NCBI RefSeq assembly: GCF_030010215.1
Contig: NZ_JASCRR010000002.1
Span: 124,001-188,000, forward strand
Length of the DNA stretch: 64,000 nt
Reading direction: 5' to 3'
Source: Tianweitania sp. UT-5YL-CI-8
Lineage (GTDB): Bacteria > Pseudomonadota > Alphaproteobacteria > Rhizobiales > Rhizobiaceae
Below the pieces are notes generated by a model. The model ran no database searches, had not been told where the DNA came from, and was given only the letters and a program-made list of their open reading frames with translations. The position numbers and the translations under genes were made by a program. Within the stretch, counting starts at the first letter, position 1. Every line of letters begins with the position of its first letter. Below are positions 18,834 to 27,735 of the stretch, in pieces.

Positions 18834-19552
18834 CACTTTGTTTCCTCGCGCAACAAAGCCTCTTCCTGCTTCGGATCTGACACTTCGACGATCCGGTCGA
18901 CGAAGATGCCCGGCGTTATGACGTGTTCGGGATCGATGCCGCCCGGCTGGACGATCCGCCGCACCTGCACGATGGTCGTCCTGGCAGCGGTTGCCATCAG
19001 CGGTGAGAAGTTCCGCGCTGCCTTGTGGTAGGTCAGGTTGCCCTTGCTGTCGGCGAGCTCGGCCTTGATCAGCGCGACATCGGCCTTGAGCCACCGCTCC
19101 AGAACGTAATGCCGGCCGTCGAATTCCGCGACGGGCTTGCCCTCGGCAACTTGTGTGCCGTAGCTGGTGGGTGTGTAGAAGGCCGGAATGCCTGCGCCGC
19201 CTGCGCGAATGCGCTCGGCAAGCGTTCCCTGCGGCACCAGTTCCAGTTCGATCTCGCCAGCCAGATATTTCTCGGTGAATGCCTTGGGGTCGGACGAACG
19301 CGGGAACGAACACACCATCTTCGCGACCATTCCGGCATAAATCAACGCCGCAATGCCGACCGCGCCGTTGCCGGCATTGTTGTTGACCACCGTCAGCGAA
19401 CCCGGCGATCCCGTCGCCTTATAGCGGTCGATCAAGGCGTGGATGAGTTCGATCGGCGCACCGGCACCGCCGAAGCCGCCGATCATCACCACCATCCCGT
19501 CCTGAATGCCGGCAACGGCATCTTCGACGCTTGGACTGATCTTGTTCATCAT
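18833..19552 (-). CDS. pcaI: 3-oxoadipate CoA-transferase subunit A
   Basis: A 239-residue alpha subunit of a family I CoA-transferase. It shows the GGFGGAGAPIELIHAL signature near residue 26, NNNAGNG, and the oxyanion region around ELVPQGTLAERIRAGGAGIPAFYTPT. The start is one of two adjacent ATGs at 19552 and 19549; GGGAG sits 2 or 5 bases upstream, so the second may be preferred, and a TTG at 19561 is less likely. It heads the pcaI-pcaJ-pcaF operon and is divergent from the IclR-type regulator, whose likely operator lies just upstream. Confidence 0.92.
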   Translation of the reverse strand: MMNKISPSVEDAVAGIQDGMVVMIGGFGGAGAPIELIHALIDRYKATGSPGSLTVVNNNAGNGAVGIAALIYAGMVAKMVCSFPRSSDPKAFTEKYLAGEIELELVPQGTLAERIRAGGAGIPAFYTPTSYGTQVAEGKPVAEFDGRHYVLERWLKADVALIKAELADSKGNLTYHKAARNFSPLMATAARTTIVQVRRIVQPGGIDPEHVITPGIFVDRIVEVSDPKQEEALLREETK

Positions 19553-19569
19553 CGCTCCCAAGTCTAAAA

Positions 19570-19584
19570 GTTCGAGTTGCGAAC
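19570..19584. promoter_or_regulatory. Candidate IclR/PcaR operator in the pcaI-regulator intergenic region
   Basis: GTTCG-AGTTG-CGAAC is a 15-bp inverted repeat 18 bp upstream of pcaI in the divergent promoter region. It resembles the GTTCG-type half-sites known for PcaR/PcaU IclR-family operators. Binding by the adjacent regulator is an inference from position and symmetry. Confidence 0.5.
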
Positions 19585-19672
19585 ATTTGTTTTATATGCG
19601 ATATTTATTCTCGAAAATGTTGCGCTGTGTCAAGGGCGATGTAGTCTGCTCGCGCCGAACAAAGGATTTGGC

Positions 19673-20449
19673 ATGAATACCGAAACCGAAGACGACCGCT
19701 ACACGGTGGGGTCCCTGCAGCGCGGTCTTGGCGTAATGGAAATCCTCGCCGCCCATCCCTCGGGCCTGACGCTGACTGAAACCGCAGAGAAAGCAGGTCT
19801 AACGCGCGCCGGCGCGCGGCGCTTTTTGCTAACCCTCGTCGCGTCGGGCTATGCGGCCCAGAAAGGCCGGCAGTTCAGCCTGTCGCCGCGCCTGCTTTCG
19901 GTGGCACGCACATGGCTGCAGGGTGCCTCGCTATGGTCCTATGCCGACCCGTTCCTGCGCGATGTCGCCATGCGGTTTCGCGAATCCTGTTCGGCAGCGG
20001 TGCTGTCGGGTGAGGACATCGTCTATGTCGCGCGCATTCCCGGCCGACACATCCTGAGCGTCGCGCTCAATGTCGGCACTCGGCTGCCTGCCTGGTGTAC
20101 GTCGCTGGGCCGGGTGTTGTTGTCCGACCTGCCCCCACCCGAACTGCGCGGCTTCATCGCTTCAGTTCATCTCGAAGCGAAAACCGAAAAGACGATCGTC
20201 GACCCGGCGAAACTGGAAACAGAGATCGCCCGCGTTGCGCAATCCGGCTTCTCCATCATCGACGAGGAGTTGGAAATCGGCCTGCGCTCCATCGCGGTGC
20301 CAATCCGCGACGGCACCCGACGCATCGTCGCGGCGATCAACGTCTCGACGCAATCCTCCCGCTTCACCCCGCAGGAAATGGAGGACCAAATCCTGCCGGT
20401 ACTGTCGGAGGCGGCGCGGTCGATCGAGGATTTCTTCGTCGTGCAGTAG
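19673..20449 (+). CDS. pcaR: IclR-family regulator of the pca genes
   Basis: A 258-residue IclR-family protein. The N-terminal winged helix-turn-helix covers about residues 15-75 (VGSLQRGLGVMEIL, LTLTETAEKAGLTRAGARRFLLTL), and the C-terminal effector domain about 85-255 (GHILSVALNVG-like region, AWCTSLGRVLLSDL, GFSIIDEELEIGLRSIAVPIRD). In Rhizobiales an IclR-type PcaR activates pcaIJF in response to beta-ketoadipate, and the divergent position here fits that. I chose the ATG at 19673 because the longer frame from 19577 would cover the whole operator and promoter region. Confidence 0.88.
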   Translation: MNTETEDDRYTVGSLQRGLGVMEILAAHPSGLTLTETAEKAGLTRAGARRFLLTLVASGYAAQKGRQFSLSPRLLSVARTWLQGASLWSYADPFLRDVAMRFRESCSAAVLSGEDIVYVARIPGRHILSVALNVGTRLPAWCTSLGRVLLSDLPPPELRGFIASVHLEAKTEKTIVDPAKLETEIARVAQSGFSIIDEELEIGLRSIAVPIRDGTRRIVAAINVSTQSSRFTPQEMEDQILPVLSEAARSIEDFFVVQ

Positions 20450-20450
20450 C

Positions 20451-21197
20451 TTACGTAAGTTCGCCGCGCCCCATCCGCCGCGCAATCATCCGCTCCAACG
20501 CAGACAAAAGGTCGTAGATCAGCACGGCTAGCACCGCGACCACCAGCCCGCCCTGGACGACAAAGGCGAGGTTGTTGGAGTTCAGCCCAGCGATGATGAC
20601 CTCGCCCAGCGTCTTAGCCGCCACCGTCGAGCCAATCGTCGCCGTAGCGAGGCCGATGGTCACAGAAAGCCTTATGCCGGCAAGGATGACGGGCGCTGCC
20701 AACGGCAGTTCGACTTTGCGCAGGCGCTGGAAATTGGTCATGCCCATGCCGCGCGATGCTTCGACCACCGGCTTCGGCAAGGTGGTGAGGCCGATCAGCG
20801 CATTCTCGAAGATCGGCAGCAGGCCATAGAGAAACAGCGCGATCAGCGTCGGCTTGGCGCCGAAACCCACCGCCGGAACTGCCAGCGCAAGCACTGCGAC
20901 CGGCGGGAAGGTCTGGCCGATATTGACCAGACTGCGAGACAGCGGCAGGAACTCCGCGCCGCTTGGCCTGGTGACGAGAATGGCCAATCCCACCGCGACG
21001 ATCATCGCCGCCACCGTCGCGACAAAGACGATCTGCAGATGCAACAGCGTCAGCGTCAGCAGGTCGCCCTGGTTGTAGATCGCCGGCGCTCCGTCATTGG
21101 CAAACAGCGCAAAGAACGGTTCGAACCAATAAGGCTGCACCAGGAATGAGACGAGAAGCGCGAAGGCGATAGCGCGGATGATGGTTCCGGCTTTCAT
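20451..21197 (-). CDS. yehW: Osmoprotectant ABC transporter permease (YehW-type)
   Basis: A 248-residue membrane protein with about six helices and the ABC permease EAA-loop (ASRGMGMTNFQRLRKVELPLAAPVILAGIR). Similar to the YehW/OpuCB type permease by its length and by the paired, longer second permease in the cluster. It overlaps the ATPase gene by 4 bases. Together with the other three genes it forms a complete importer for glycine betaine or related compatible solutes, or other quaternary amines. It is the last gene of the minus-strand operon. Confidence 0.85.
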   Translation of the reverse strand: MKAGTIIRAIAFALLVSFLVQPYWFEPFFALFANDGAPAIYNQGDLLTLTLLHLQIVFVATVAAMIVAVGLAILVTRPSGAEFLPLSRSLVNIGQTFPPVAVLALAVPAVGFGAKPTLIALFLYGLLPIFENALIGLTTLPKPVVEASRGMGMTNFQRLRKVELPLAAPVILAGIRLSVTIGLATATIGSTVAAKTLGEVIIAGLNSNNLAFVVQGGLVVAVLAVLIYDLLSALERMIARRMGRGELT

Positions 21198-22135
21198 GCA
21201 GCCGGTCTCGCCGCCAGGCGCAACAGCGACTGCATGGTGATGCGGCCGAGCCGTGCGCCGTTAACACTCTCGACCGGCAGCGCAGACCGCCCAGACCACA
21301 TCAGTTCGGCCAGCGCGTCGCGCTGCGTTTTGTCTGCCGAAATCGCCGGTCCATCGGCGTCTCCCGGTTCCACCGCGTCACCAGCCTTGCCAAGGGACAG
21401 CAGCCGGAACGGCCGTTCGCCCGAGTCGACCAGGGTTTCGACGAACGCATCGGCAGGACGCGCCAGCATTTCGGTCGGCGTTGCATATTGCACCAGCTTG
21501 CCCTGATCCATGACGGCGATGCGGTCGCCAAGCAGGATCGCTTCCTCCATGTCATGCGTCACCAGGATGATGGTGGTGCCGAAGCGCTTCTGGATGGCGA
21601 GCAGATCCTCCTGCGCCTTGGCCCGGATCACCGGATCGAGCGCACCGAAGGGCTCGTCCATCAAGAGCACATTGGGCTCGGCAGCAAGAGCGCGTGCTAC
21701 GCCGACGCGCTGCTGCTGCCCGCCCGACAGTTCGTGCGGATAGCGCTGGCCAAACAAGTCCGGATCGAGCTGGAACAGATCGAGCAGTTCGGCGACCCTT
21801 GCAGCGATGCGCGGCTCGTCCCATTCCAACAGTTTCGGCACCACGGCGATGTTCTGCGCCACCGTCCAATGCGGAAACAGGCCATGCCCCTGGATGACGT
21901 AGCCTATGCTGCGACGCAGTTCGAAGGGCGGCATCTCGCGATTGTCGCGGCCATCGATCCGTATTGCGCCGGAGGTGGGCTCGACCAGCCGGTTGATCAT
22001 GCGCAGCAGTGTGGTCTTGCCGGAACCCGAGGTGCCGACGATGACGGTGATGGTGCGCGGCTCGACGACGAAGGACACGGCGTCGACGACTGTGTTTTCG
22101 CCATAGCTCTTGGTGATGGAATCGATCTCGATCAT
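21194..22135 (-). CDS. yehX: Osmoprotectant ABC transporter ATP-binding protein (YehX-type)
   Basis: A 313-residue ABC ATPase. Walker A is GTSGSGKTT near residue 38, the signature is LSGGQQQR, Walker B is NVLLMDEPFGALD, and the switch His is in VTHDMEEAI. The C-terminal about 70 residues form a degenerate CBS-like extension, as in osmoprotectant importers, which may sense ionic strength. The ATG at 22133-22135 (MIEIDSITKSYG) overlaps the upstream permease stop by 4 bases. A longer frame to 22819 is antisense noise within the permease gene. It energises transport with the two adjacent permeases. Confidence 0.9.
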   Translation of the reverse strand: MIEIDSITKSYGENTVVDAVSFVVEPRTITVIVGTSGSGKTTLLRMINRLVEPTSGAIRIDGRDNREMPPFELRRSIGYVIQGHGLFPHWTVAQNIAVVPKLLEWDEPRIAARVAELLDLFQLDPDLFGQRYPHELSGGQQQRVGVARALAAEPNVLLMDEPFGALDPVIRAKAQEDLLAIQKRFGTTIILVTHDMEEAILLGDRIAVMDQGKLVQYATPTEMLARPADAFVETLVDSGERPFRLLSLGKAGDAVEPGDADGPAISADKTQRDALAELMWSGRSALPVESVNGARLGRITMQSLLRLAARPAA

Positions 22136-23328
22136 CGGCCTCTCCGCTCCGTCATTTCGATAATGGCGTCGAGCACGACAGCGGCGGCAAACGCCATCGC
22201 GACCGTCGGTAAGGCGCCCAGCAGCACCAGATCCATGGCGGTCTGGCCGATGCCCTGGAATACGAAGACGCCGAGCCCGCCGCCGCCGATCAGCGCGGCG
22301 ATAGTCGCCATGCCGATATTCTGCACCAGCACGATGCGGATGCCGGTGAGGATCACGGGAAAGGCGAGCGGAAACTCGACCTTGGCAAGCCGCTGCCCGT
22401 CCGTCATGCCCATGCCACGCGCGGCGTCGTTGGCCTGCCGCGGCACACCGGCGAGCCCAACCACCGTGTTGGCAACCACCGGCAGCAGCGAATAGAGAAA
22501 CAACGCCACGAAAGCGGGTGCTGCACCGATGCCGCGAATGCCGATTGCCGAAGCACCCGGCACGTTGGCCGCTATCCAGGCCAACGGCGCGATGAGAATG
22601 CCGAACAGCGCGATGGAGGGAACCGTCTGGATGATGTTGAGCACATTCAGCACCGGCGCCCTTATCCGCGCTATGCGGTGCGCGGCAATTCCGAGCGGCA
22701 GGCCGACCACGACGGCGGCGGCAAGCGAGCCGAAGGCAAGCAGCAGATGCCGTATCAGCTCGGTGCTGAAGGTCTCCGCGCGGCTGGAATATTCCTTCAT
22801 GATCGACAGCGTATCCCACTGGCCGGATACCAGCAGCAACCCGATAGCCAGCGTTGTCAGCCCCAGCATACCGATACGCGCCACCGGGCCGAGTTTCAGC
22901 CGGGCCATCGCATCGGTCGTCAGAAGCGCAAAGGCAAACAGCAACAGCCAGAAGCCGTAGGCAGGTGAAACACGCGCATAGGTGTTGCCGTCAGGCGTAA
23001 GGTGGCCGCCTGCCACGCCGATCAGAATGGCAAGAACGGCGAGCGCGACGAGGCCTGCTAGAAATCGAAGCGCTGTCGGGGTCCGCGGGATCGCTATGAT
23101 CGTGGCGGTGAGAATAGCGGCAAGCAGCAGCGCCGCAGCCCAAACCGGCAAGGATGCCACCACGCCCATCGCCTCGCCTGCGACGATGCGGTTGGCGCGC
23201 ATGGTGGCGAAGGGAGCGAGCAGCAACCCCCAGCCCGTCAGAACGGCGATGACGACGCCCAGCTTGTCGAGCTGAACAGGCCAGGAAAGCCGCCTTTGGG
23301 ATGCACCGTCCGCGACAGTATCGGCCAT
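22132..23328 (-). CDS. yehY: Osmoprotectant ABC transporter permease with N-terminal extension (YehY-type)
   Basis: A 398-residue membrane protein. The C-terminal about 220 residues carry the permease domain with EAA loop (ARGMGMTDGQRLAKVEFPLAFPVILTGIR). The N-terminal about 170 residues add about five further helices, matching the extended YehY permease (about 385 residues in E. coli) rather than plain OpuC permeases. The start is ATG at 23326-23328; a GTG one codon upstream is possible. It follows the binding protein gene after 24 bases and overlaps the ATPase gene by 4 bases. Confidence 0.87.
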   Translation of the reverse strand: MADTVADGASQRRLSWPVQLDKLGVVIAVLTGWGLLLAPFATMRANRIVAGEAMGVVASLPVWAAALLLAAILTATIIAIPRTPTALRFLAGLVALAVLAILIGVAGGHLTPDGNTYARVSPAYGFWLLLFAFALLTTDAMARLKLGPVARIGMLGLTTLAIGLLLVSGQWDTLSIMKEYSSRAETFSTELIRHLLLAFGSLAAAVVVGLPLGIAAHRIARIRAPVLNVLNIIQTVPSIALFGILIAPLAWIAANVPGASAIGIRGIGAAPAFVALFLYSLLPVVANTVVGLAGVPRQANDAARGMGMTDGQRLAKVEFPLAFPVILTGIRIVLVQNIGMATIAALIGGGGLGVFVFQGIGQTAMDLVLLGALPTVAMAFAAAVVLDAIIEMTERRGR

Positions 23329-23352
23329 CACGGGCGCCCCGTCATCCCCGCG

Positions 23353-24264
23353 CTATTTCAGGAAACCGCTCGACTTCAGAAAGTCCTCGGCAACCGCCTT
23401 GGCCGGCTCGCCGCCGACCTGCACACGGCCATTCAGGTCCTGCAGGGTCACGAGGTCGAGTTTTTCGAAAACCGGCTTGAGCAACTCGGCGATATTCGGA
23501 TGCTCCTTCAACACCGTCTCGCGGATGATCGGCACGGGCTGATAGACCGGCTGCACGCCTTTGTCGTCCTCAAGCACCACGAGGCCGGACGGCGCAATGC
23601 CGCCATCGGTGCCGTAGACCATTGCCGCGTTCGCGTCGTTGGTCTGGTTGGCAGCCGCCGCGATGGTCGCCGCCGTGTCGCCGCCCGATAGCGTGATCAG
23701 CTGGTCCGGCTTTAGCGTGAAGCCATAGGTAGTCTGGAATGCCGGCAACGCCGCATCGGAATTGACGAACTCCGACGAGGCGGCCAGGACTACATCGCCG
23801 CCGCCGGCGACGTATTTACCGAAATCGGTCAGCGTCACAAGCTTGTTGGGCTCGGCGACATCCTTGCGCAGCGCGATCGCCCAGGTGTTGTTGGCGGGCG
23901 AGGGCGTCAGCCAAACGATCTTGTTGGCATCGTAGTCCAGCTTCTTGGCTTCCTCGTAGCCCTTCGCCGCATCCTTCCACAAAGTGTCGTCCGCCTTTTC
24001 AAAGAAGAAAGCCGCGTTGCCGGTATATTCGGGATAGATGTCGATCTCACCGGCAACGATTGCGCGACGCACGACGGGCGTGGCACCAAGCTGGATGCGG
24101 TCGGTGGCGGGGATATCGGCGGCGTTCAGCACCGCTAGAATAATATTGCCGAGCACACCGCCCTCTGTGTCGATCTTCGACGACACTACGACCTGCGCGT
24201 TGGCGAAGCCGGCGGAAACGAAAAACGCCGCTATGGCGGCGAGCATCATAAGCTTGTTCTTCAT
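23353..24264 (-). CDS. osmF: Osmoprotectant ABC transporter substrate-binding protein (OsmF/YehZ-type)
   Basis: A 303-residue protein with a Sec signal peptide (MKNKLMMLAAIAAFFVSAGFANA, cleavage near residue 23). The mature part shows VVSSKIDTEGGVLGNIIL, GEIDIYPEYTGNAAFFF and the VVLEDDKGVQPVYQPVPIIRE segment of the OpuAC/YehZ type-II binding proteins, which hold quaternary ammonium groups in an aromatic box. AGGA precedes the ATG at 24262-24264. It is first in the four-gene operon. In E. coli the homologous system is stress-induced and has low affinity for glycine betaine; substrate here is inferred. Confidence 0.9.
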   Translation of the reverse strand: MKNKLMMLAAIAAFFVSAGFANAQVVVSSKIDTEGGVLGNIILAVLNAADIPATDRIQLGATPVVRRAIVAGEIDIYPEYTGNAAFFFEKADDTLWKDAAKGYEEAKKLDYDANKIVWLTPSPANNTWAIALRKDVAEPNKLVTLTDFGKYVAGGGDVVLAASSEFVNSDAALPAFQTTYGFTLKPDQLITLSGGDTAATIAAAANQTNDANAAMVYGTDGGIAPSGLVVLEDDKGVQPVYQPVPIIRETVLKEHPNIAELLKPVFEKLDLVTLQDLNGRVQVGGEPAKAVAEDFLKSSGFLK

Positions 24265-24404
24265 AGCATCCTGCCCCAAAGAGGAATTGGCCAAGTCAAA
24301 TGATCATAATTCAGTTGCAAGGTAGGGCATTCCAAGAGTTCGGCAACTGTCCAAATGACGGAGTATGTCCCTCCTGACAGAACGGCGTCAGGATCACGAC
24401 GATT

Positions 24405-25457
24405 TCAATCGACAAGCACGCCGTCAAGCACTCGCATCCAGTTGCCGAAGCAGAGTTTTTCCAGCGCTCCGTCGTCATAGCCCGCATCGCGAAGTGCGCA
24501 AACCAGCTTAGGCAGCCCAGCCGCATCGCCGATCTCCCGCGGAATCAGCGCGCCGTCGAAATCCGATCCCAGCGCGACGCAGTCGATGCCGACCTTTTCG
24601 ACGAGGTAATTGACGTGGCGAACAACATCGGACATTGGCGTGTTCGAATTGTTCTGGCCATCGGCGCGCAGCATGCTGGTGGCAAAGTTGACGCCGACGA
24701 GGCCGGAGGTGTGGCGGATAGCCTCAAGCTGCCTATCGGTCAGATTGCGCGCCACCGGTGTCAGCGCATGAGCGTTGGAATGGCTGGCCACAAGCGGCCT
24801 GCTGCTCGTCTTGGCCACATCCCAGAAACCTTTCTCAGTGATATGAGCGAGATCGACGAGGATGCCGAGTTCGTCGCAACGCCTGATCAGATCGAAACCC
24901 GCCGATGTCAGGCCTTCGCCGGTGTCGGGCGACATCGGAAAGGCGAAGGGCACGCCGTGGGCAAACACATTGTCGCGGCTCCAAACCGGTCCGAGCGAGC
25001 GCAAGCCCTGCTCGTAAAAGCCGTCAAGTTCTTCGAGCCCTGTGCTGATGCCTTCGCAGCCCTCGATATGCACGATAGCGGCGAACAGCCCCTGCTCTGC
25101 CGCTGCCCTGATATCGCCGGTCGAGCGGCAGATGATCCATACGCCGGCCTCGTCCAGATCGCGGGCGATGTCGAACATTTCCTGCGTCGCGGCCAGGGCC
25201 TGCCCATGTTCCAGCGGTTCGGCCTTTGGCGTGTTGTAGTGACCGTTGGCATCTGAAACCGGTCGGCCAAGGCGCGGGGATGGCACGTAGATCGCGCAGA
25301 TGCCGCCGACCAGCCCGCCCGCCTTGGCGCGCACGGCATCGATATGGCCCGTACGGCCGTTGCCGGCAAAGTCTTCGACGGGCGAGCCGCCCTGGCTTTT
25401 GTTCAGCCACATGCGGCACAGAACGTCATTGTGGCCGTCGAAAACGCGTTGGGTCAT
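24405..25457 (-). CDS. Membrane dipeptidase family M19 metallohydrolase
   Basis: A 350-residue amidohydrolase-fold enzyme of the renal dipeptidase family. Metal ligands are visible as DGHND (HxD near residue 8), the bridging Glu in HIEGCEGI, the two His in VDLAHITEKGF and ASHSNAHAL, and the Asp in ALGSDFDGAL. Such enzymes hydrolyse dipeptides, often with D- or modified residues, and in alphaproteobacteria related ones act on small amides. No signal peptide is seen, so it is cytoplasmic. I chose the ATG at 25457 (MTQRVFDGHND); a start at 25490 is possible, but neither has a strong ribosome site. The gap of 140 bases to osmF suggests a separate transcript or readthrough. Confidence 0.85.
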   Translation of the reverse strand: MTQRVFDGHNDVLCRMWLNKSQGGSPVEDFAGNGRTGHIDAVRAKAGGLVGGICAIYVPSPRLGRPVSDANGHYNTPKAEPLEHGQALAATQEMFDIARDLDEAGVWIICRSTGDIRAAAEQGLFAAIVHIEGCEGISTGLEELDGFYEQGLRSLGPVWSRDNVFAHGVPFAFPMSPDTGEGLTSAGFDLIRRCDELGILVDLAHITEKGFWDVAKTSSRPLVASHSNAHALTPVARNLTDRQLEAIRHTSGLVGVNFATSMLRADGQNNSNTPMSDVVRHVNYLVEKVGIDCVALGSDFDGALIPREIGDAAGLPKLVCALRDAGYDDGALEKLCFGNWMRVLDGVLVD

Positions 25458-25544
25458 GCCGGTCGAATCTCGCTTTCCTGTCGGTGACATCAGGTGCCAG
25501 CCGACACCAGGCAGGTCAACCATGGCAAAATGCGGGTGCCGTCC

Positions 25545-26306
25545 CTATTTCGGCGCCATGCGGATCGCTCCGTCCAGCCGGATCGTCTCGCCGTTCAGCA
25601 TCTCGTTGGAAATGATGTGCAACGCCAGGCTGGCATATTCGGTGGCGCGGCCCAGGCGCGGCGGAAACGGCACCATCTGGCCCAGGCTCTGCTGGGCGGC
25701 TTCGGGCAAGCCCTTGAGCATCGGCGTCTCGAAGATGCCCGGCGCAATAGTGCAGACGCGGATGCCGAACTGCGCCAGTTCGCGGGCAGCGGGCAAAGTG
25801 AGGCCCATGACGCCTGCCTTGGACGCGCCATAAGCGGTCTGGCCGATCTGGCCCTCATAGGCTGCAACCGAAGCGGTGTTCACGACGACGCCACGCTCGC
25901 CGCTCTCGAACGGCTCGAGCTTGGAGGCCGCATCGGCAAACAGGCGCAGCAGGTTGAACGTGCCGATCAGGTTGATCTCGATGGCGCGGCGGAAATCGTC
26001 GAGCGGCATGACGCCTGATTTGCCGAGCATTTTCTGCGCCGGCGCGACACCCGCGCAATTGATCAGGATGCGGGCCGCGCCCAGTTCGGCATTGGCCTTG
26101 GCCACGGCTGCCTCGGCACTTTCAGCGTTGGACACGTTGCAAGCTACGCCGATGCCGCCGATCTCTGCAGCGATACGCGCCGCCCCCTCTTCGTTGTAGT
26201 CGAGAATGGCGACCTTGGCGCCGCCCGCGGCAAGCGCACGCGCCGTCGCTTCACCCAGACCCGAAGCCCCGCCTGTGACCAGCGCCACCTGTCCGTCAAT
26301 CCGCAT
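25545..26306 (-). CDS. SDR family 3-hydroxyacyl-CoA dehydrogenase-like oxidoreductase
   Basis: A 253-residue classical SDR. The nucleotide motif is TGGASGLG near residue 12, an Asp (VAILDYN) indicates NAD, NCAGVAP is the adenine-ring motif, and the catalytic Tyr/Lys are in YGASK preceded by NTASVAAYEGQIGQ. This arrangement, with the PGIFETPML and PPRLGRATEYASLALHI segments, resembles type II 3-hydroxyacyl-CoA dehydrogenases (HSD17B10-like). It probably acts in fatty or branched acyl-CoA oxidation. GGAG lies upstream of the ATG at 26304-26306. It sits 87 bases before the M19 gene on the same strand; a common role is not evident. Confidence 0.87.
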   Translation of the reverse strand: MRIDGQVALVTGGASGLGEATARALAAGGAKVAILDYNEEGAARIAAEIGGIGVACNVSNAESAEAAVAKANAELGAARILINCAGVAPAQKMLGKSGVMPLDDFRRAIEINLIGTFNLLRLFADAASKLEPFESGERGVVVNTASVAAYEGQIGQTAYGASKAGVMGLTLPAARELAQFGIRVCTIAPGIFETPMLKGLPEAAQQSLGQMVPFPPRLGRATEYASLALHIISNEMLNGETIRLDGAIRMAPK

Positions 26307-26582
26307 TCCGAATTCTCCACTTTGCATGGCGGGCGATGCGCTCGCCGCTGTGGCGAGTTATCGACGGAAGACGGCAAGTGACGCAACAGAAATCATCTGA
26401 CGCGCTCGGTGGCGCATTTCTCTCATCAATCGGCATTTGCCGACTGGTCAACTGCCACGCCCACCTGTCATCTGACGCACGGGTTTGGCTCTATAGCCGC
26501 CGAATTCGACGTTCCACGTTTTTGACCCCAAAACTGGGCCGCCGTCTCTGCCGAGGCTGCGGCCATTTCTTTGCCCCGCTTG

Positions 26583-27731
26583 TCAGGCGCCGACCAGCCC
26601 GTGCAGCGCTTTGTTGAAGGGCCGTCCCGCAAACAGCGTCCGCATGGCCAGGTCGGTATCGAGCCCAAGGCTTTCGGCCGCCACCGTCGCGATCAGCGCA
26701 TCGAGATCGAGGGTGGGAGCAAGATCGCGTCCTTCATAAAGCGACCCCTGCGCCAGACCCGGCCAGTCCGCCAGAATACGTCCACCCTTTACCGCACCGC
26801 CCAGCACCATGGCCGAAGACGCCGTGCCGTGGTCGGTGCCGCCGGTGCCGTTGATGGCGGCGGTACGGCCAAATTCGGTGGCGACGAGCACGGTGGTCTT
26901 GGCCCAGGCATCGCCGAGATTGTCGCACAGCGATGCGATCAACGTGTCCAGCGCCTTGAGTTGGTTGGCCAGTCGGAACGCCTGGCCGCTATGGGTATCC
27001 CAGCCGCTCGTCTCGATCATGGCGATACGCGGACCCTCGTCCTTGGCCAGGAACCCGGCCGCCGTCTTGCCGATGCTTGCTGGGTCCTGGCGCGCCTGCG
27101 CATCGTCGGCCAGCCCCCGCGCCTCCATCGCAGCACTCCACAGCGGGTGCAGTTGTGGATCGGCCTCGTAGAGCGCCCCCACCCGCATCAGCAGATCGTC
27201 GGGCGCCGGCGGCAATGCAGAAGGCGCATAGGAGGTGACGTCGGCCTTGCCGCGCAGCGCCAGCGGCACGGTGGGTGCGAAGGCTATCGCCTCGTCATGG
27301 CTTCGCGGCATCAGCGAAACCAGGCGGTTCAGCCAGCCGTCCTTGATCTGATACGGGCTGGAGCCGCCGGTTTCGAGCACGTTCTGGCCATCGAAATGCG
27401 AGCGGTCTCGATAGGGAGAAGCCACCGCCTGCACGAATAGCGCCTGCCCTTTCCCGTAGAGCTTGCCGAGTTCGGTGAGCGAGGAGTGCAGCGCGAAGGT
27501 GCCGTCGAGCTTGAGCGCATTGGCGGGATCGATGGCGAAGTCACGGCGCAGTGCGGCGTAGCCGGGATCGGCATAGGGCACTACCGTGTCGAGACCGTCG
27601 GCTGCACCGCGCTGGATGATGAAGACGAAACGGCGGTCGGTCTCGACATTGGCGAAGACGAGACGCGGCGCAATCAGCATGGTGCCGCAACCGGCAGCGG
27701 CGATGCGGAGAAACTGGCGGCGGTGGATCAT
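26583..27731 (-). CDS. DUF1501 domain protein, Tat-exported
   Basis: A 382-residue protein with a Tat signal (HRRQFLRIAAAG near the N-terminus). It follows the DUF1501 sulfatase-like (alkaline phosphatase superfamily) pattern: FIIQRGAADGLDTVVPYADPGY, the SHFDGQNVLETGG motif, IETSGWDTH, TEFGRTAAINGTGGTDHGT. The Asp/His residues of these motifs likely bind metal. It starts 4 bases after the DUF1800 gene; such DUF1800-DUF1501 pairs are widely conserved and exported, but biochemical role is unknown. It is the last gene of the ECF sigma operon. Confidence 0.88.
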   Translation of the reverse strand: MIHRRQFLRIAAAGCGTMLIAPRLVFANVETDRRFVFIIQRGAADGLDTVVPYADPGYAALRRDFAIDPANALKLDGTFALHSSLTELGKLYGKGQALFVQAVASPYRDRSHFDGQNVLETGGSSPYQIKDGWLNRLVSLMPRSHDEAIAFAPTVPLALRGKADVTSYAPSALPPAPDDLLMRVGALYEADPQLHPLWSAAMEARGLADDAQARQDPASIGKTAAGFLAKDEGPRIAMIETSGWDTHSGQAFRLANQLKALDTLIASLCDNLGDAWAKTTVLVATEFGRTAAINGTGGTDHGTASSAMVLGGAVKGGRILADWPGLAQGSLYEGRDLAPTLDLDALIATVAAESLGLDTDLAMRTLFAGRPFNKALHGLVGA

Positions 27732-27735
27732 CGGA

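Noticed and set aside
22136-22819. 541-codon minus-strand frame continuing upstream of yehX
   Set aside because: The upstream part is an alternative frame within the YehY-type permease gene, shown by its low-complexity Arg/Ala composition.
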